Source of the DNA: Enterobacter sp. 638
GTDB lineage: Bacteria; Pseudomonadota; Gammaproteobacteria; Enterobacterales; Enterobacteriaceae
Length of the DNA: 64,000 nucleotides
Direction: 5' to 3'
NCBI RefSeq assembly: GCF_000016325.1
Contig: NC_009436.1
Coordinates: forward strand, 3,658,001 to 3,722,000
Part shown: piece by piece, positions 19,625-28,530 of the stretch
Layout: each line of letters starts with the position of its first letter
Numbering within the stretch: position 1 is the stretch's first letter
The notes under the pieces: model-generated
The model's database searches: none
What the model saw: only the letters and a program-made list of their open reading frames with translations
What the model was told of the DNA's origin: nothing
Program-made: the position numbers and the translations under genes

Positions 19625-20650
19625 TTATGCGACTTCCGCGCGTGCGCTGTAGTGCGCCTCGAGATGCGCGAAAGTGGACTCCGGGACAATCTCCCGTATG
19701 CGGGAAAACTGCTGTGTCTTGAGTAAACGGCGCACTTCCGATGCCGAAATAGCATTTCCGGTGGCCTTAATGCGCGGCATTTCCACCACCTCAATCTGCG
19801 GAGCGAGCAGCTGGTGCAGCGTCTGGTTGTACTGGCGGGTGATATCGCAAAACGGTTCTGATCCGATAAACCGATGGGTAATCCCCAGTGCGGGCGCGAT
19901 AAAATCACGGAAAATCAGCACGTCGATTTCGCTCCACGCCTGCTGCACTTTGCCGCTCTCTTTGAGGAAATAGGCCGGGAAGGTGGCGCGCGAAATGATG
20001 TATTGCGAGCCTTCATGAACGGATACGTTCGACAGATGCGCCACGCCTGCGCGCACCATGTCCAGACGATCGCGGAACGAGAAGAATGACGCGTCTTCGC
20101 GCACCACAAACAGATGCAGCCAGTCGCACTGCTGAGCCGCCTGCTCCACCAGATGACGATGTCCAAGGGTGAACGGATTGGCGTTCATCACAATCGCGCC
20201 AATCTTCTCGCCACACTTGCGCTGAGCAGCAAGCGAACGGCAGTAACGCTCAATCCCCTGCGGGGTATTTTCCAGCAGGACCGCGTTATTACCGCTTTGG
20301 GCAATCGGCCAGAAACCGCTGCGGGCAAAACGCTCTTTGTTGCACGGACGCGTACACAAAAAGAGGTGGAAATGGCCGCGCACGAGCGCGGCATTCTCCA
20401 CTTCAGCCAGCAGGCGCGCGCTCAAATTCGCGCCACGCAGCTGCTCATCGACGGCCACGCATTTGATGACGTTTGCGGCAAGCCCCGCGCATCCCACCAG
20501 TTGCGTACCGGACCACGCCTCCACAAACAGGGTGATGTCGTTGTCCAGCCCCAGGCCGCTGTCCGCCAGCAGATAGCGAATCTGGCTTAAGCGTTCCGGG
20601 TGTTTCGCTACGTCGGTCAGGCGGAAATCGATGGCGGAGTGTCTGTCCAT
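19625..20650 (-). CDS. citC: [Citrate (pro-3S)-lyase] ligase CitC
   Basis: A 341-residue enzyme that acetylates the thiol of the CitD prosthetic group using acetate and ATP, activating the lyase. The N terminus is a GNAT-like domain (GCAGLAANVIKCVAVDEQLRG). The C-terminal nucleotidyltransferase domain starts near residue 150 with GAIVMNANPFTLGHRHLVE, which has the (H/T)xGH motif, and has SASEVRRLL near the end. It follows the FAH gene after 10 bp in the leftward operon. Confidence 0.95.
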   Translation of the reverse strand: MDRHSAIDFRLTDVAKHPERLSQIRYLLADSGLGLDNDITLFVEAWSGTQLVGCAGLAANVIKCVAVDEQLRGANLSARLLAEVENAALVRGHFHLFLCTRPCNKERFARSGFWPIAQSGNNAVLLENTPQGIERYCRSLAAQRKCGEKIGAIVMNANPFTLGHRHLVEQAAQQCDWLHLFVVREDASFFSFRDRLDMVRAGVAHLSNVSVHEGSQYIISRATFPAYFLKESGKVQQAWSEIDVLIFRDFIAPALGITHRFIGSEPFCDITRQYNQTLHQLLAPQIEVVEMPRIKATGNAISASEVRRLLKTQQFSRIREIVPESTFAHLEAHYSARAEVA

Positions 20651-20660
20651 GGCCTCTTAC

Positions 20661-21524
20661 CTAGTGCGCAGCCGTCAGCAACTGCGCTGGCGCTTCCATG
20701 ATCACATTGCTCAGATGACCGATATTTTCGATCTCCACTTCAATGCGATCGCCCTCTTGCATGAACAGCGGCGGATTGCGTTTTTTACCTACGCCGCCTG
20801 GCGATCCGGTGATGATCACATCGCCCGGGCTTAAGCGGGTAAAGGTGCTGATGTATTCGATCAGCTCCGCGACTTTGTGGATCATGCTGCTGGTGTTGTC
20901 TTCCTGCACCATGCGGCCGTTCAGCCAGGTGCGGATCGCAAGCCTGTGCGGATCGGGGATTTCATCGGCAGTCGCCATCCACGGACCAAACGCGCCGGTT
21001 TGTCGCCAGTTTTTGCCTGCCGTAAACCAGGTGTGCTGCCAGTCACGCGCAGAGCCATCCATGTAACAGCTGTAACCCGCCACATGGCGCAGAGCGTCAT
21101 CCCGGCTGATGTTTTCCCCGCCTTTACCGATGATCACCGCCAGTTCGCCTTCGTAATCGAACTCACTGGAGTGACGCGGTTTCAGCACCGGAGAGTTGTG
21201 TCCGGTCTGAGAATCCGGGAAGCGGACAAACAGCGTAGGAGCCGGGTTATGCTGATCGAACTCCTGGCGTTTCTCGGCGTAGTTCATGCCCACGCAGAGG
21301 ATTTTCTCTGGATGCTCAATCACCGGTAAAAAGGTGATTGCGTCCAACGGCACGTCAACGGCATCGTTGAGATAACGCGTGGCTTCTGCCATGCCGTTAC
21401 CCTGCAACAGCGCTTTAAGGTCGCTGAAGCGGTCACCCAAACGACGACCTAAATTCACCACACCGTCGGCCTTCACGATGCCGTAGCTGCGTTGACCTTT
21501 ATAAATAAAGCTTGCGAGTTTCAT
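20661..21524 (-). CDS. Fumarylacetoacetate hydrolase-family protein in the citrate locus
   Basis: A 287-residue FAH-superfamily enzyme. Visible are LCVGMNYAEKRQE, the metal-binding ExE in FDYEGELAVIIGKGGE, YMDGSARDWQHTW and the C-terminal ITGSPGGVGKKRNPP. Family members hydrolyse C-C bonds in 1,3-diketo acids or decarboxylate oxaloacetate (as known for FAHD1 and Cg1458). It sits between the carrier gene and citC with spacings of 17 and 10 bp, so it is co-expressed with citrate lyase, which produces oxaloacetate. No oadGAB genes are present. I infer oxaloacetate decarboxylation, but this is not proven by sequence. Confidence 0.88.
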   Translation of the reverse strand: MKLASFIYKGQRSYGIVKADGVVNLGRRLGDRFSDLKALLQGNGMAEATRYLNDAVDVPLDAITFLPVIEHPEKILCVGMNYAEKRQEFDQHNPAPTLFVRFPDSQTGHNSPVLKPRHSSEFDYEGELAVIIGKGGENISRDDALRHVAGYSCYMDGSARDWQHTWFTAGKNWRQTGAFGPWMATADEIPDPHRLAIRTWLNGRMVQEDNTSSMIHKVAELIEYISTFTRLSPGDVIITGSPGGVGKKRNPPLFMQEGDRIEVEIENIGHLSNVIMEAPAQLLTAAH

Positions 21525-21541
21525 TGTTCTTTCCTGAAAAC

Positions 21542-22906
21542 TTAAACGAGGAAGTTGCCCAGAATCAGCAGCGAGATAGAGACGTTGATCGCCCCGCCAA
21601 TACGCGTCGCAATCTGAGCGAATGGCATCAGGCTCATGCGGTTACCTGCGGTCAGGATTGCCACGTCGCCCGTTCCGCCTTGTCCACTCTGGCAGCAAGA
21701 GACGATGGCGACATCAATCGGGTGCATACCAATCTTTTTACCGACGAAGAACCCGGTAGCCACCAGCGCAGAGACGGTGCTGATAATCACCAGCAGGTTG
21801 CTAACGGTGAACGCGTTGACCAGTTCCTGCCACGGCGTAATCGCCACGCCAACGGCGAACAGAATTGGATAGGTAACGGAGGTCTGGAAGAATTTGTAAA
21901 CCACCTGCGAGCCTTCCAGCAGACGCGGAGACGCGCCGTTGCACAGTTTGACCAGCACGGCCATAAACAGCATGCCGACCGGGGCTGGCAGGCCAATCAG
22001 CTTGTGACCAAGCATACCCAGCATGTAGAGCAGCACGGCCAGCAACGCGCCAGAGGCAATCGTGGTCACGTCCGCTTTACCGGAGAACGCCGGTTGGGAA
22101 GCCGTCGCATCAGCATTCGCACGGTTTGGCATCAGTTGGCCTTCGCCGGTCAGATGCGGGTAGCGTTTACCAAGCTGGTTCAGGCAGCCGGAGATGATAA
22201 TGGCGGTTAAGCCACCAAGCATGACCATCGGCAGTACGCGACCGAGCGCGACGCCCTGATCCATATGCAGCAACGTGGCGTATCCGATGGAAAGCGGTAT
22301 TGCGCCCTCACCGACGCCGCCTGCCATAATCGGCAGAATGATAAAGAAGAAGATCTGGAACGGTTCAAGACCGAGGGCCATGCCCACGCCCATTCCGACA
22401 AGCATGCCGACGATTTCGCCGCACAGCATCGGGAAGAAAATGCGCAGGAAGCCCTGAATCAGCACCGTGCGGTTCATACTCATAATGCTGCCGACAATAA
22501 TGCAGCAGATATACAGATAGAGAATGTTGGTGGATTTGTAGAACTTGGTGGTGGACTCCACGACCACATCAGGCAGCAGGCCGTAATAAACCATCGCCGA
22601 CGGGATGAAGGTGGCGCAAATCGCCGCCGCGCCGAGCTTGCCAACAATCGGCAGACGCTTACCGAATTCACCACAGGCGAAGCCGAAGAAAGCGAGCGTC
22701 GCAACCATCACCACAATGTCGCTCGGTAACTTGCCGCCCAGGCAGTCGATAGCAATCAGCACGCCAGCTAATACAAACAGTGGCAGCGGAATGATCCCCA
22801 CTTTCCAGGTATCCATAATGTGCCACCAGCGCTCTTTGAGCGTCGGCCGCTGAATATCTATCGGATCGTGCGTTACAGAGAAAGAATCGTCAGTAGTGCT
22901 CATCAT
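21542..22906 (-). CDS. 2-hydroxycarboxylate transporter family citrate carrier
   Basis: A 454-residue, multi-helix 2HCT-family carrier related to CitS of Klebsiella. The two family re-entrant GGxG-type motifs are visible: IMAGGVGEGAIPLS and SGQGGTGDVAILTAGNRM, the second with the Arg near the substrate site. An N-terminal hydrophilic tail of ~35 residues precedes the first helix. It is the first gene of the leftward citrate operon and is divergent from the sensor kinase. It could exchange citrate for a product (acetate) or use Na+; sequence does not decide. Confidence 0.92.
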   Translation of the reverse strand: MMSTTDDSFSVTHDPIDIQRPTLKERWWHIMDTWKVGIIPLPLFVLAGVLIAIDCLGGKLPSDIVVMVATLAFFGFACGEFGKRLPIVGKLGAAAICATFIPSAMVYYGLLPDVVVESTTKFYKSTNILYLYICCIIVGSIMSMNRTVLIQGFLRIFFPMLCGEIVGMLVGMGVGMALGLEPFQIFFFIILPIMAGGVGEGAIPLSIGYATLLHMDQGVALGRVLPMVMLGGLTAIIISGCLNQLGKRYPHLTGEGQLMPNRANADATASQPAFSGKADVTTIASGALLAVLLYMLGMLGHKLIGLPAPVGMLFMAVLVKLCNGASPRLLEGSQVVYKFFQTSVTYPILFAVGVAITPWQELVNAFTVSNLLVIISTVSALVATGFFVGKKIGMHPIDVAIVSCCQSGQGGTGDVAILTAGNRMSLMPFAQIATRIGGAINVSISLLILGNFLV

Positions 22907-22975
22907 TAAGCCTCTTGGTTATTTGTGCAGTAAGCTTAAAGTTGTCAGCGCGGGCTTTATGTGAGGAACGGCATA

Positions 22976-23074
22976 TTAAAACCGAAGTTTTAATGGCCTC
23001 TATGGTTTTAATGGTTTCTTTTATTGAATGTGATTAATGACTTATTTATTGCCGTGGTTTTAATGGTTTCTTTT
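22976..23074. promoter_or_regulatory. Repeated GTTTTAATGG sites between the citrate operon and its two-component system
   Basis: The divergent intergenic region (22907-23248) is AT-rich. It holds an 18-bp palindrome TTAAAAC-CGAA-GTTTTAA (22976-22993) and two exact 20-bp direct copies of a sequence containing GTTTTAATGGTTTC, at 23003-23022 and 23055-23074, set 52 bp (about five helical turns) apart. The core GTTTTAATGG also occurs at 22987. The position and repetition make these likely response-regulator binding sites (inference). Sequences downstream to 23248 show poly-A before the kinase start but no clear ribosome site. Confidence 0.6.
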
Positions 23075-23248
23075 CCAGAATGAACAAATGAATAACATTT
23101 ATTTGTTTTATATTAAACGTTCGTCTAATTCTTAAAATGCTTTTGCAATAAGCGCTGTGCAAGGGATCACAAGTTTTGGGCAAAGCCTAATCCTGTCAAA
23201 AAAAAGATGATATATTCACCTAATCCGTTAATACCGCGCGTGATAGTT

Positions 23249-24886
23249 ATGAAGGTTTCGTTTCAGATTAAGTTATTTATTTCGCTGGTGGCTTTCTTTT
23301 CAGTGCTGTTTGCATTGCTGGGTGGATATTATTATGTCGACGTCAGCAGACAACTTTATCAAGAAATGAGCACTCGGGCGAAAATACAAGCAGAAGAAAT
23401 TGCGCTTATTCCTACTTTGCGTAAAGAGGTTGAAGAAAAAGATATCAAAGCAATCCATGCTTTTATGCATCAAATAGCGGATCACAGTGACGCCAGTTTT
23501 ATTGTGATTGGGGATAATAACGGTCGGCACCTGTTTCATTCTGCCTTTGAGGATCGTGTGGGGACCACCCTGGTTGGCGGCGACAACGCCGAAGTGTTGC
23601 AGGGCAAAAACATCACCACCATCCGTAAAGGTGGTTTAGGGATTTCGCTGCGCAGCAAAGCGCCTGTTTTCAACGATGCCGGACAGGTCGTGGGCATCGT
23701 CTCGGTGGGCTATCTCACCAGCTATCTCGATACCATTACCGTCAGCAAAGTGGTGAATATCCTGATCGCGGCCGTGCTGCTGCTTATCGCCCTGTTTATC
23801 TTCTCGTGGTATTTCACCCGCAGTATAAAAAAGCAGATCTTTTCGCTCGAGCCGCGCGAAATTGGCCTGCTGGTGCGCCAGCAAAAAGCGATGATGGAGT
23901 CAATCTACGAAGGGGTGATCGCCATCGACGCGCATTTGCGGATCGAAGTGATCAACCAGGCCGCGCGTCAATTGCTGGGCTTACAGCATCCGGCGCGCGA
24001 ACTGCGTGGGCAATTGATTAGCGAGGTTATCAACCCGGTGTCGTTCTTCACGCCGCAAACGATGCTGGCGAAAGACACGCACGATGAGATCTGCCGCTTT
24101 AACGATCTTACAGTGATCGCCAGTCGGGTGCGGATCATGCTGGAGGATTCACTTCAGGGCTGGGTGGTCACCTTTCGCGATCGCAATGAGATCGACTCGC
24201 TCAGCGCCCAACTGAGTCAGGTAAAACGTTATGTCGACAACCTGCGCATCATGCGTCATGAGCAGTTGAATCGCATGACGACACTTTCCGGCATGCTGCA
24301 TATGGGCCGTTATGAAGAGGCGATTGGCTTTATTCAGGCGCAATCGGAACATGCGCAGGAGCTGCTGGATTTTATCTCTTCGCGGTTCAGTTCACCCACG
24401 CTGTGCGGTCTGCTGCTCGGGAAATCCGCGCGGGCGCGCGAGAAAGGCGTTGAGCTGAATTTCGATCCCGCCTGTCGCATGGAGAAACCTTTCGCCCCGC
24501 TTCACGAAGCTGAGCTGATCTCCATTATTGGTAATTTACTGGATAACGCTATCGAAGCCACACAGCGCGCGCCGCTCCCGCATGAGCCGGTAGAAGTGCT
24601 GATAAAACTCAATGAGCGCGAGCTGATTATTGAGGTAGCGGACCAGGGAGTGGGCATTAAACCGGACATCCGCGAACGGATATTTGAACGCGGCATTACC
24701 ACCAAAACGCGTGGCGATCACGGTATTGGCCTGTACCTGATCGACAGTTATGTCACCCAGGCTGGCGGCGCCATAGAAGTTGCCGATAACTCGCCTCGGG
24801 GCGCTATTTTCTCACTCTTTATTCCCGCCACGGGAATCGCTCAACGCCCCGCTCAGGAACTGGAAGATACAGACTATGCAACATGA
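23249..24886 (+). CDS. CitA/DpiB-type sensor histidine kinase
   Basis: A 545-residue kinase: first membrane helix ~7-30, periplasmic PAS-like (sCache) sensor ~31-165, second helix ~169-190, a cytoplasmic PAS ~205-310, and HisKA-like and ATPase domains. The sensor has FIVIGDNNGRHLFHS and GGLGISLRSKAPVF, which align with the Arg/His and Arg/Lys citrate ligands of CitA. The phospho-acceptor is probably His337 in RIMRHEQLNRM. ATPase motifs are NLLDNAIEA, DQGVGIKP and GDHGIGLYL. The start is uncertain: 23207 is in frame, but MKVSFQIK at 23249 starts just before the helix. It overlaps the regulator gene by 11 bp. Confidence 0.9.
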   Translation: MKVSFQIKLFISLVAFFSVLFALLGGYYYVDVSRQLYQEMSTRAKIQAEEIALIPTLRKEVEEKDIKAIHAFMHQIADHSDASFIVIGDNNGRHLFHSAFEDRVGTTLVGGDNAEVLQGKNITTIRKGGLGISLRSKAPVFNDAGQVVGIVSVGYLTSYLDTITVSKVVNILIAAVLLLIALFIFSWYFTRSIKKQIFSLEPREIGLLVRQQKAMMESIYEGVIAIDAHLRIEVINQAARQLLGLQHPARELRGQLISEVINPVSFFTPQTMLAKDTHDEICRFNDLTVIASRVRIMLEDSLQGWVVTFRDRNEIDSLSAQLSQVKRYVDNLRIMRHEQLNRMTTLSGMLHMGRYEEAIGFIQAQSEHAQELLDFISSRFSSPTLCGLLLGKSARAREKGVELNFDPACRMEKPFAPLHEAELISIIGNLLDNAIEATQRAPLPHEPVEVLIKLNERELIIEVADQGVGIKPDIRERIFERGITTKTRGDHGIGLYLIDSYVTQAGGAIEVADNSPRGAIFSLFIPATGIAQRPAQELEDTDYAT

Positions 24887-25568
24887 ACATATCGACGTAT
24901 TGATTGTTGAAGATGAGAACGAACTGGCACAGCTTCACGCTGAGCTTATCAGCAAACACCCGCGCCTGCGGCTGGTGGGCATTGCTTCGTCACTCGCCGA
25001 TGCACAGGCCAAGCTCACCCGCTTGCAGCCCCAGTTGGTTCTGCTGGATAACTATTTGCCGGACGGTAAGGGCATTACGTTAATCAGCAACCCCCTGCTG
25101 ATGCCCGCGAATTGCTCCATCATTTTCATCACCGCCGCCAGCGATATGGATACCTGTAGTCTGGCGATACGCAACGGTGCATTCGATTATATTCTGAAGC
25201 CCGTTTCCTGGAAACGGCTCAGCCAGTCGCTCGAGCGCTTTGTGCAATTTGCCGAACAACAGCGCGTCTGGAAGATTGTTGACCAGCAAAATGTCGATTC
25301 TCTTTACCAGCTTCAGGCCAAAAATTACCGGCAGGATAACGGCAGCAAAGGGATTGAGGAGAATACGCTGGCGCGGGTACAGACGCTGTTTAACGACCAG
25401 ACCGAGCACTGTTTTTCGGTGGATGACGTGGTGAACGAAACGGGGTTGAGCAAAACCACGACGCGGCGCTATCTGGAGCACTGCGTCGAAGCGGGTTTTC
25501 TGAATGTGGAAATGCTTTACGGAAAGATTGGGCATCCGCGCAGAATGTATAAACGCGCAGAGGCGTGA
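24876..25568 (+). CDS. CitB/DpiA-type response regulator
   Basis: A 230-residue regulator. The N-terminal receiver has VEDENELAQLH acidic residues, the phospho-acceptor Asp58 in VLLDNYLPDGKG and Lys in YILKPVSW. The C-terminal helix-turn-helix (FSVDDVVNETGLSKTTTRRYLEHC) and the PRRMYK end are typical of the CitB/DcuR family. The ATG at 24876 overlaps the kinase gene; the frame open from 24780 is not used. It most likely activates the divergent citrate operon through the repeated sites at 22976-23074. Confidence 0.92.
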   Translation: MQHEHIDVLIVEDENELAQLHAELISKHPRLRLVGIASSLADAQAKLTRLQPQLVLLDNYLPDGKGITLISNPLLMPANCSIIFITAASDMDTCSLAIRNGAFDYILKPVSWKRLSQSLERFVQFAEQQRVWKIVDQQNVDSLYQLQAKNYRQDNGSKGIEENTLARVQTLFNDQTEHCFSVDDVVNETGLSKTTTRRYLEHCVEAGFLNVEMLYGKIGHPRRMYKRAEA

Positions 25569-25599
25569 TGGCGCGGTGTGAACCCCTGATCCTCACCTT

Positions 25600-25990
25600 C
25601 CCCCCAAAGAGAAAGAAGGAACCGCCCGGAGCCGTCTTTTCCCCCTCACCCCTGCCTTCTCCCAAAGGGAGAGGGAGAAAACACCAGAAAGAGCGTTAAC
25701 GTGAAAGAGCAAACCGTCTCCTCTCACAGAGCGACATAACAGAGAGAAGCAGAAACCGTCCCCTCTCACAGAGCGACATAACAGAGAGAAGCAGAAACCG
25801 TCCCCTCTCACAGAGCGACATAACAGAGAGAAGCAGAAACCATCCCCTCTCCCAAAGGGAGAGGGAGAAAACACCAGAAAGAGCGTTAACGTGAAAGAGC
25901 AAACCATCTCCTCTCACAGAGGGAGATAGCAGAGGGAAGCAAAAAATTGTCCCCTCTCCCTGTGGGAGAGGGTTAGGGTGAGGGCAGCAG
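25600..25990. repeat. Expanded palindromic repeat block with 42-bp tandem units and a 190-bp duplication
   Basis: Three near-identical 42-bp units run at 25716-25757, 25758-25799 and 25800-25841 (core CCTCTCACAGAGCGACATAA), with a degenerate fourth from about 25906. A segment of about 70 bp (CTCCCAAAGGGAGAGGGAG onward, from 25659) recurs at an offset of exactly 190 bp (from 25849). The block ends in the full element CCCTCTCCC-tgt-GGGAGAGGG (25952-25972) and GTTAGGGTGAGGGC. The units are degraded versions of the palindromic element found elsewhere in the window. There is no cas gene nearby and there are no unique spacers, so this is not CRISPR. Open frames across it are not genes. Confidence 0.9.
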
Positions 25991-25997
25991 CCCGCAC

Positions 25998-28133
25998 TTA
26001 CTTCAGCACGTACCCATACAGCCGCTTAATTCCATCGGCATCTTTCTCGCTGTAAACGCCCTGGAGTTCTGGCGAAAAGCCAGGTAACACATTAATGCCC
26101 TCTTCCAGCGCCAGGAAATAACGCTGTACCGCCCCACCCCAGACTTCTCCGGGCACAACGCACAACACTCCCGGCGGATACGGCAGCGCGCCTTCTGCGG
26201 CAATACGCCCTTCAGCCTGGCTGATACGCACCAGCTCCACGTTGCCGCGAATGTACTCCTGGTTGGCATCCTGCGGGTTCATCACCACCGCCGGGAAATC
26301 CGCTTTACGGAACATCGCTTTTTGCAGATCCTTGACGTTAAAACTAACGTACAGATCGTGCATCTCCTGGCAAAGCTCACGCAGGGTATAATCGCGATAA
26401 CGCACCGGATATTTATTGAAGACGCTCGGTAAAACGTCTGCCAGCGGCGTGTCGTCTTCGATGTGCTGTTCAAACTGCCCCAGCATCGCCACCAGCTGTG
26501 CCATTTTTTCGGCACTTTCCGCAGGCGTGAGCAGGAAAAGGATCGAGTTGAGATCGCATTTTTCCGGCACGATGCCGTTTTCACGCAGATAATGCGCGAG
26601 GATCGTCGCAGGAATGCCAAAATCGGTGTAACCGCCGGTTTCAGCGTCGATACCCGGCGTGGTCAGCAGCAGCTTGCAGGGATCGACAAAATACTGCTCG
26701 CTAGCGTAACCCTCAAAGCCGTGCCATTTAGCACCAGGCTCAAAGCTAAAGAAGCGGCGCTCGCTGGCAATCGCGTGCGTCGGATGATCCTGCCACGGAC
26801 GCCCTGCTACCACAGGCGGAATAAAGGGTTTGATCATCTTACAGTTTGCCACGATCGCCTTACGCGCCTCGATCCCTAGCTCGACGCATTCCGCCCATAG
26901 TCGGCGTCCACTCTCGCCTTCATGGATTTTGGCGTTGATATCCAGCGAGGCAAACAACGGATAAAACGGGCTGGTCGAGGCGTGGAGCATAAACGCGTTA
27001 TTCAGACGCTTATGGGGACAAAAGCGCGCCTGGCCACGAATGTGATTGTCTTTCTTGTGGATCTGCGACGTTTGCGAGAAACCTGCCTGCTGCTTGTGCA
27101 CCGATTGGGTCACAAATATGCCCGGATCGTTTTCATTCAGTTCCAGCAACAGCGGCGAGCTATCGGCCATCATCGGGATAAACTGCTCGTACCCCACCCA
27201 CGCCGAATCAAAAAGAATGTAGTCGCACAGATGGCCGATCTTGTCGATCACCTGACGGGCGTTATAAACGGTGCCGTCGTAGGTACCGAGCTGGATCACG
27301 GCCAGGCGGAACGGTCGCGCGTCCTGTGCCTTTTCAGGAGCGACTTCGTTGATCAGTTCGCGCAGGTAGGCATCGTCAAAACAGTGCTCATCAATACCGC
27401 CAATAAAACCAAACGGGTTGCGCGCTGCTTCCAGATAGACCGGCGTCGCGCCAGCCTGAATCAACGCGCCATGATGGTTAGATTTGTGATTATTACGATC
27501 GAATAACACCAGGTCACCGCGCGTCAGCAGCGCATTGGTGACAACTTTATTGGCCGCAGATGTTCCGTTAAGCACAAAGTAGGTTTTGTCTGCGTTGAAA
27601 ACTTTCGCCGCAAATTTTTGCGCATCTTTCGCAGAACCTTCGTGAATCAATAAGTCACCCAGTTTCACATCAGCATTGCACATATCGGCGCGAAACACGT
27701 TCTCGCCAAAGAACTCAAAGAACTGCCGCCCTGCGGGGTGTTTTTTAAAAAAGGCACCGTGCTGATGGCCTGGACAGGCAAACGTGCTGTTATCCATCGC
27801 AACATACTGACTCAGGGTGTCAAAAAATGGCGGCAACACGTTCTCTTCATAACGACAGGCTGCGGCTTCCAGTTCCAATAACTCCTGGGCGTTGCCGCTT
27901 ATCACTGCCACCACGCCATCCGGAACATCAACAGGCTCAGACGAGAAGATAAAGACCGGAAGCTGGAATCCTGTGCGTTTCAGTAACGCCAGAATACCGC
28001 TGCGGCTTTGCGCGACCGTCATAATGACCGCGGCGACATCCGTAAAATCGGTGTTGTCCAGCGTCACCACGTCCCGATGGGTGGAAAGCGCGGAAACCAG
28101 CTCATGGCTGACGGCAATTTTTAATGATTTCAT
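25998..28133 (-). CDS. speC: Ornithine decarboxylase, constitutive
   Basis: A 711-residue group III PLP decarboxylase, the same length as E. coli SpeC, converting ornithine to putrescine. It has an N-terminal wing domain, then the PLP core with FACPGHQHGAFFKKHPAG, LNGTSAANKVV, FDSAWVGYEQF and the Schiff-base Lys in TQSVHKQQAGFSQ. The C terminus has AEGALPYPPGVLCVVPGE. The start at 28133 (MKSLKIAVSHELVS) matches E. coli; the frame stays open to 28190. Its stop abuts a repeat block. Upstream is a nearly 400-bp spacer with a strong hairpin. Confidence 0.97.
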   Translation of the reverse strand: MKSLKIAVSHELVSALSTHRDVVTLDNTDFTDVAAVIMTVAQSRSGILALLKRTGFQLPVFIFSSEPVDVPDGVVAVISGNAQELLELEAAACRYEENVLPPFFDTLSQYVAMDNSTFACPGHQHGAFFKKHPAGRQFFEFFGENVFRADMCNADVKLGDLLIHEGSAKDAQKFAAKVFNADKTYFVLNGTSAANKVVTNALLTRGDLVLFDRNNHKSNHHGALIQAGATPVYLEAARNPFGFIGGIDEHCFDDAYLRELINEVAPEKAQDARPFRLAVIQLGTYDGTVYNARQVIDKIGHLCDYILFDSAWVGYEQFIPMMADSSPLLLELNENDPGIFVTQSVHKQQAGFSQTSQIHKKDNHIRGQARFCPHKRLNNAFMLHASTSPFYPLFASLDINAKIHEGESGRRLWAECVELGIEARKAIVANCKMIKPFIPPVVAGRPWQDHPTHAIASERRFFSFEPGAKWHGFEGYASEQYFVDPCKLLLTTPGIDAETGGYTDFGIPATILAHYLRENGIVPEKCDLNSILFLLTPAESAEKMAQLVAMLGQFEQHIEDDTPLADVLPSVFNKYPVRYRDYTLRELCQEMHDLYVSFNVKDLQKAMFRKADFPAVVMNPQDANQEYIRGNVELVRISQAEGRIAAEGALPYPPGVLCVVPGEVWGGAVQRYFLALEEGINVLPGFSPELQGVYSEKDADGIKRLYGYVLK

Positions 28134-28530
28134 ATGCACAAATACCCGTTTCAGGGGAGTGAAAAACCCCGGACAGTTTAATCTGCCCAACGAAGGTGTC
28201 TGACTGGAACGTCGCTCCGATCGCCAGACATCAGTAAAATCAGAACGCGTCTGGTTTTACTGATGTCCTGCAAAGAACAGGCGTTACCCTCACCGCATGA
28301 TGAGAGTAGGATAGAAAGTGCTGGTACGGACAGAGCTAAGCGCAGTGGCAAACGTCATCATCAGTGGCAGCTCCGTATCCGTGAGGGGAAAATTTGCGCA
28401 ATCATGTCACCTTTTATTTTTGGGTGCAAGGAAGAATCCTTATGCACAGCGTGCGCCCAAAGATCGCCATGGAATGCCATCTCCATGGCATAATAATGCA
28501 ATATCAATGATTAAATAGTGGGAGTGTATT
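28134..28530. other. speC-yqgA divergent spacer
   Basis: A 397-bp gap without a gene. It holds the large hairpin annotated at 28227-28267 and a smaller inverted repeat GCCATGGA (28466-28473) with TCCATGGC (28482-28489). It must contain the speC promoter (leftward) and the yqgA promoter. I see no short reading frame with a convincing ribosome site. Confidence 0.5.
28227..28267 (-). other. Long perfect-like hairpin in the speC 5' region
   Basis: Two 18-base arms, GACATCAGTAAAA(t)CAGA (28227-28244) and its complement (28250-28267), differ by one base and enclose a 5-nt loop ACGCG. It lies 94-134 bases upstream of the speC start and probably in its leader RNA. There is no U-tract on either strand, so it does not look like a simple terminator. 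Confidence 0.7.

Noticed and set aside
25593..25917. Possible CRISPR array (42-bp regular repeats) and overlapping repeat-peptide frames
   Set aside because: The units are contiguous without unique spacers, no cas genes are nearby, and the sequence is related to the dispersed palindromic family.
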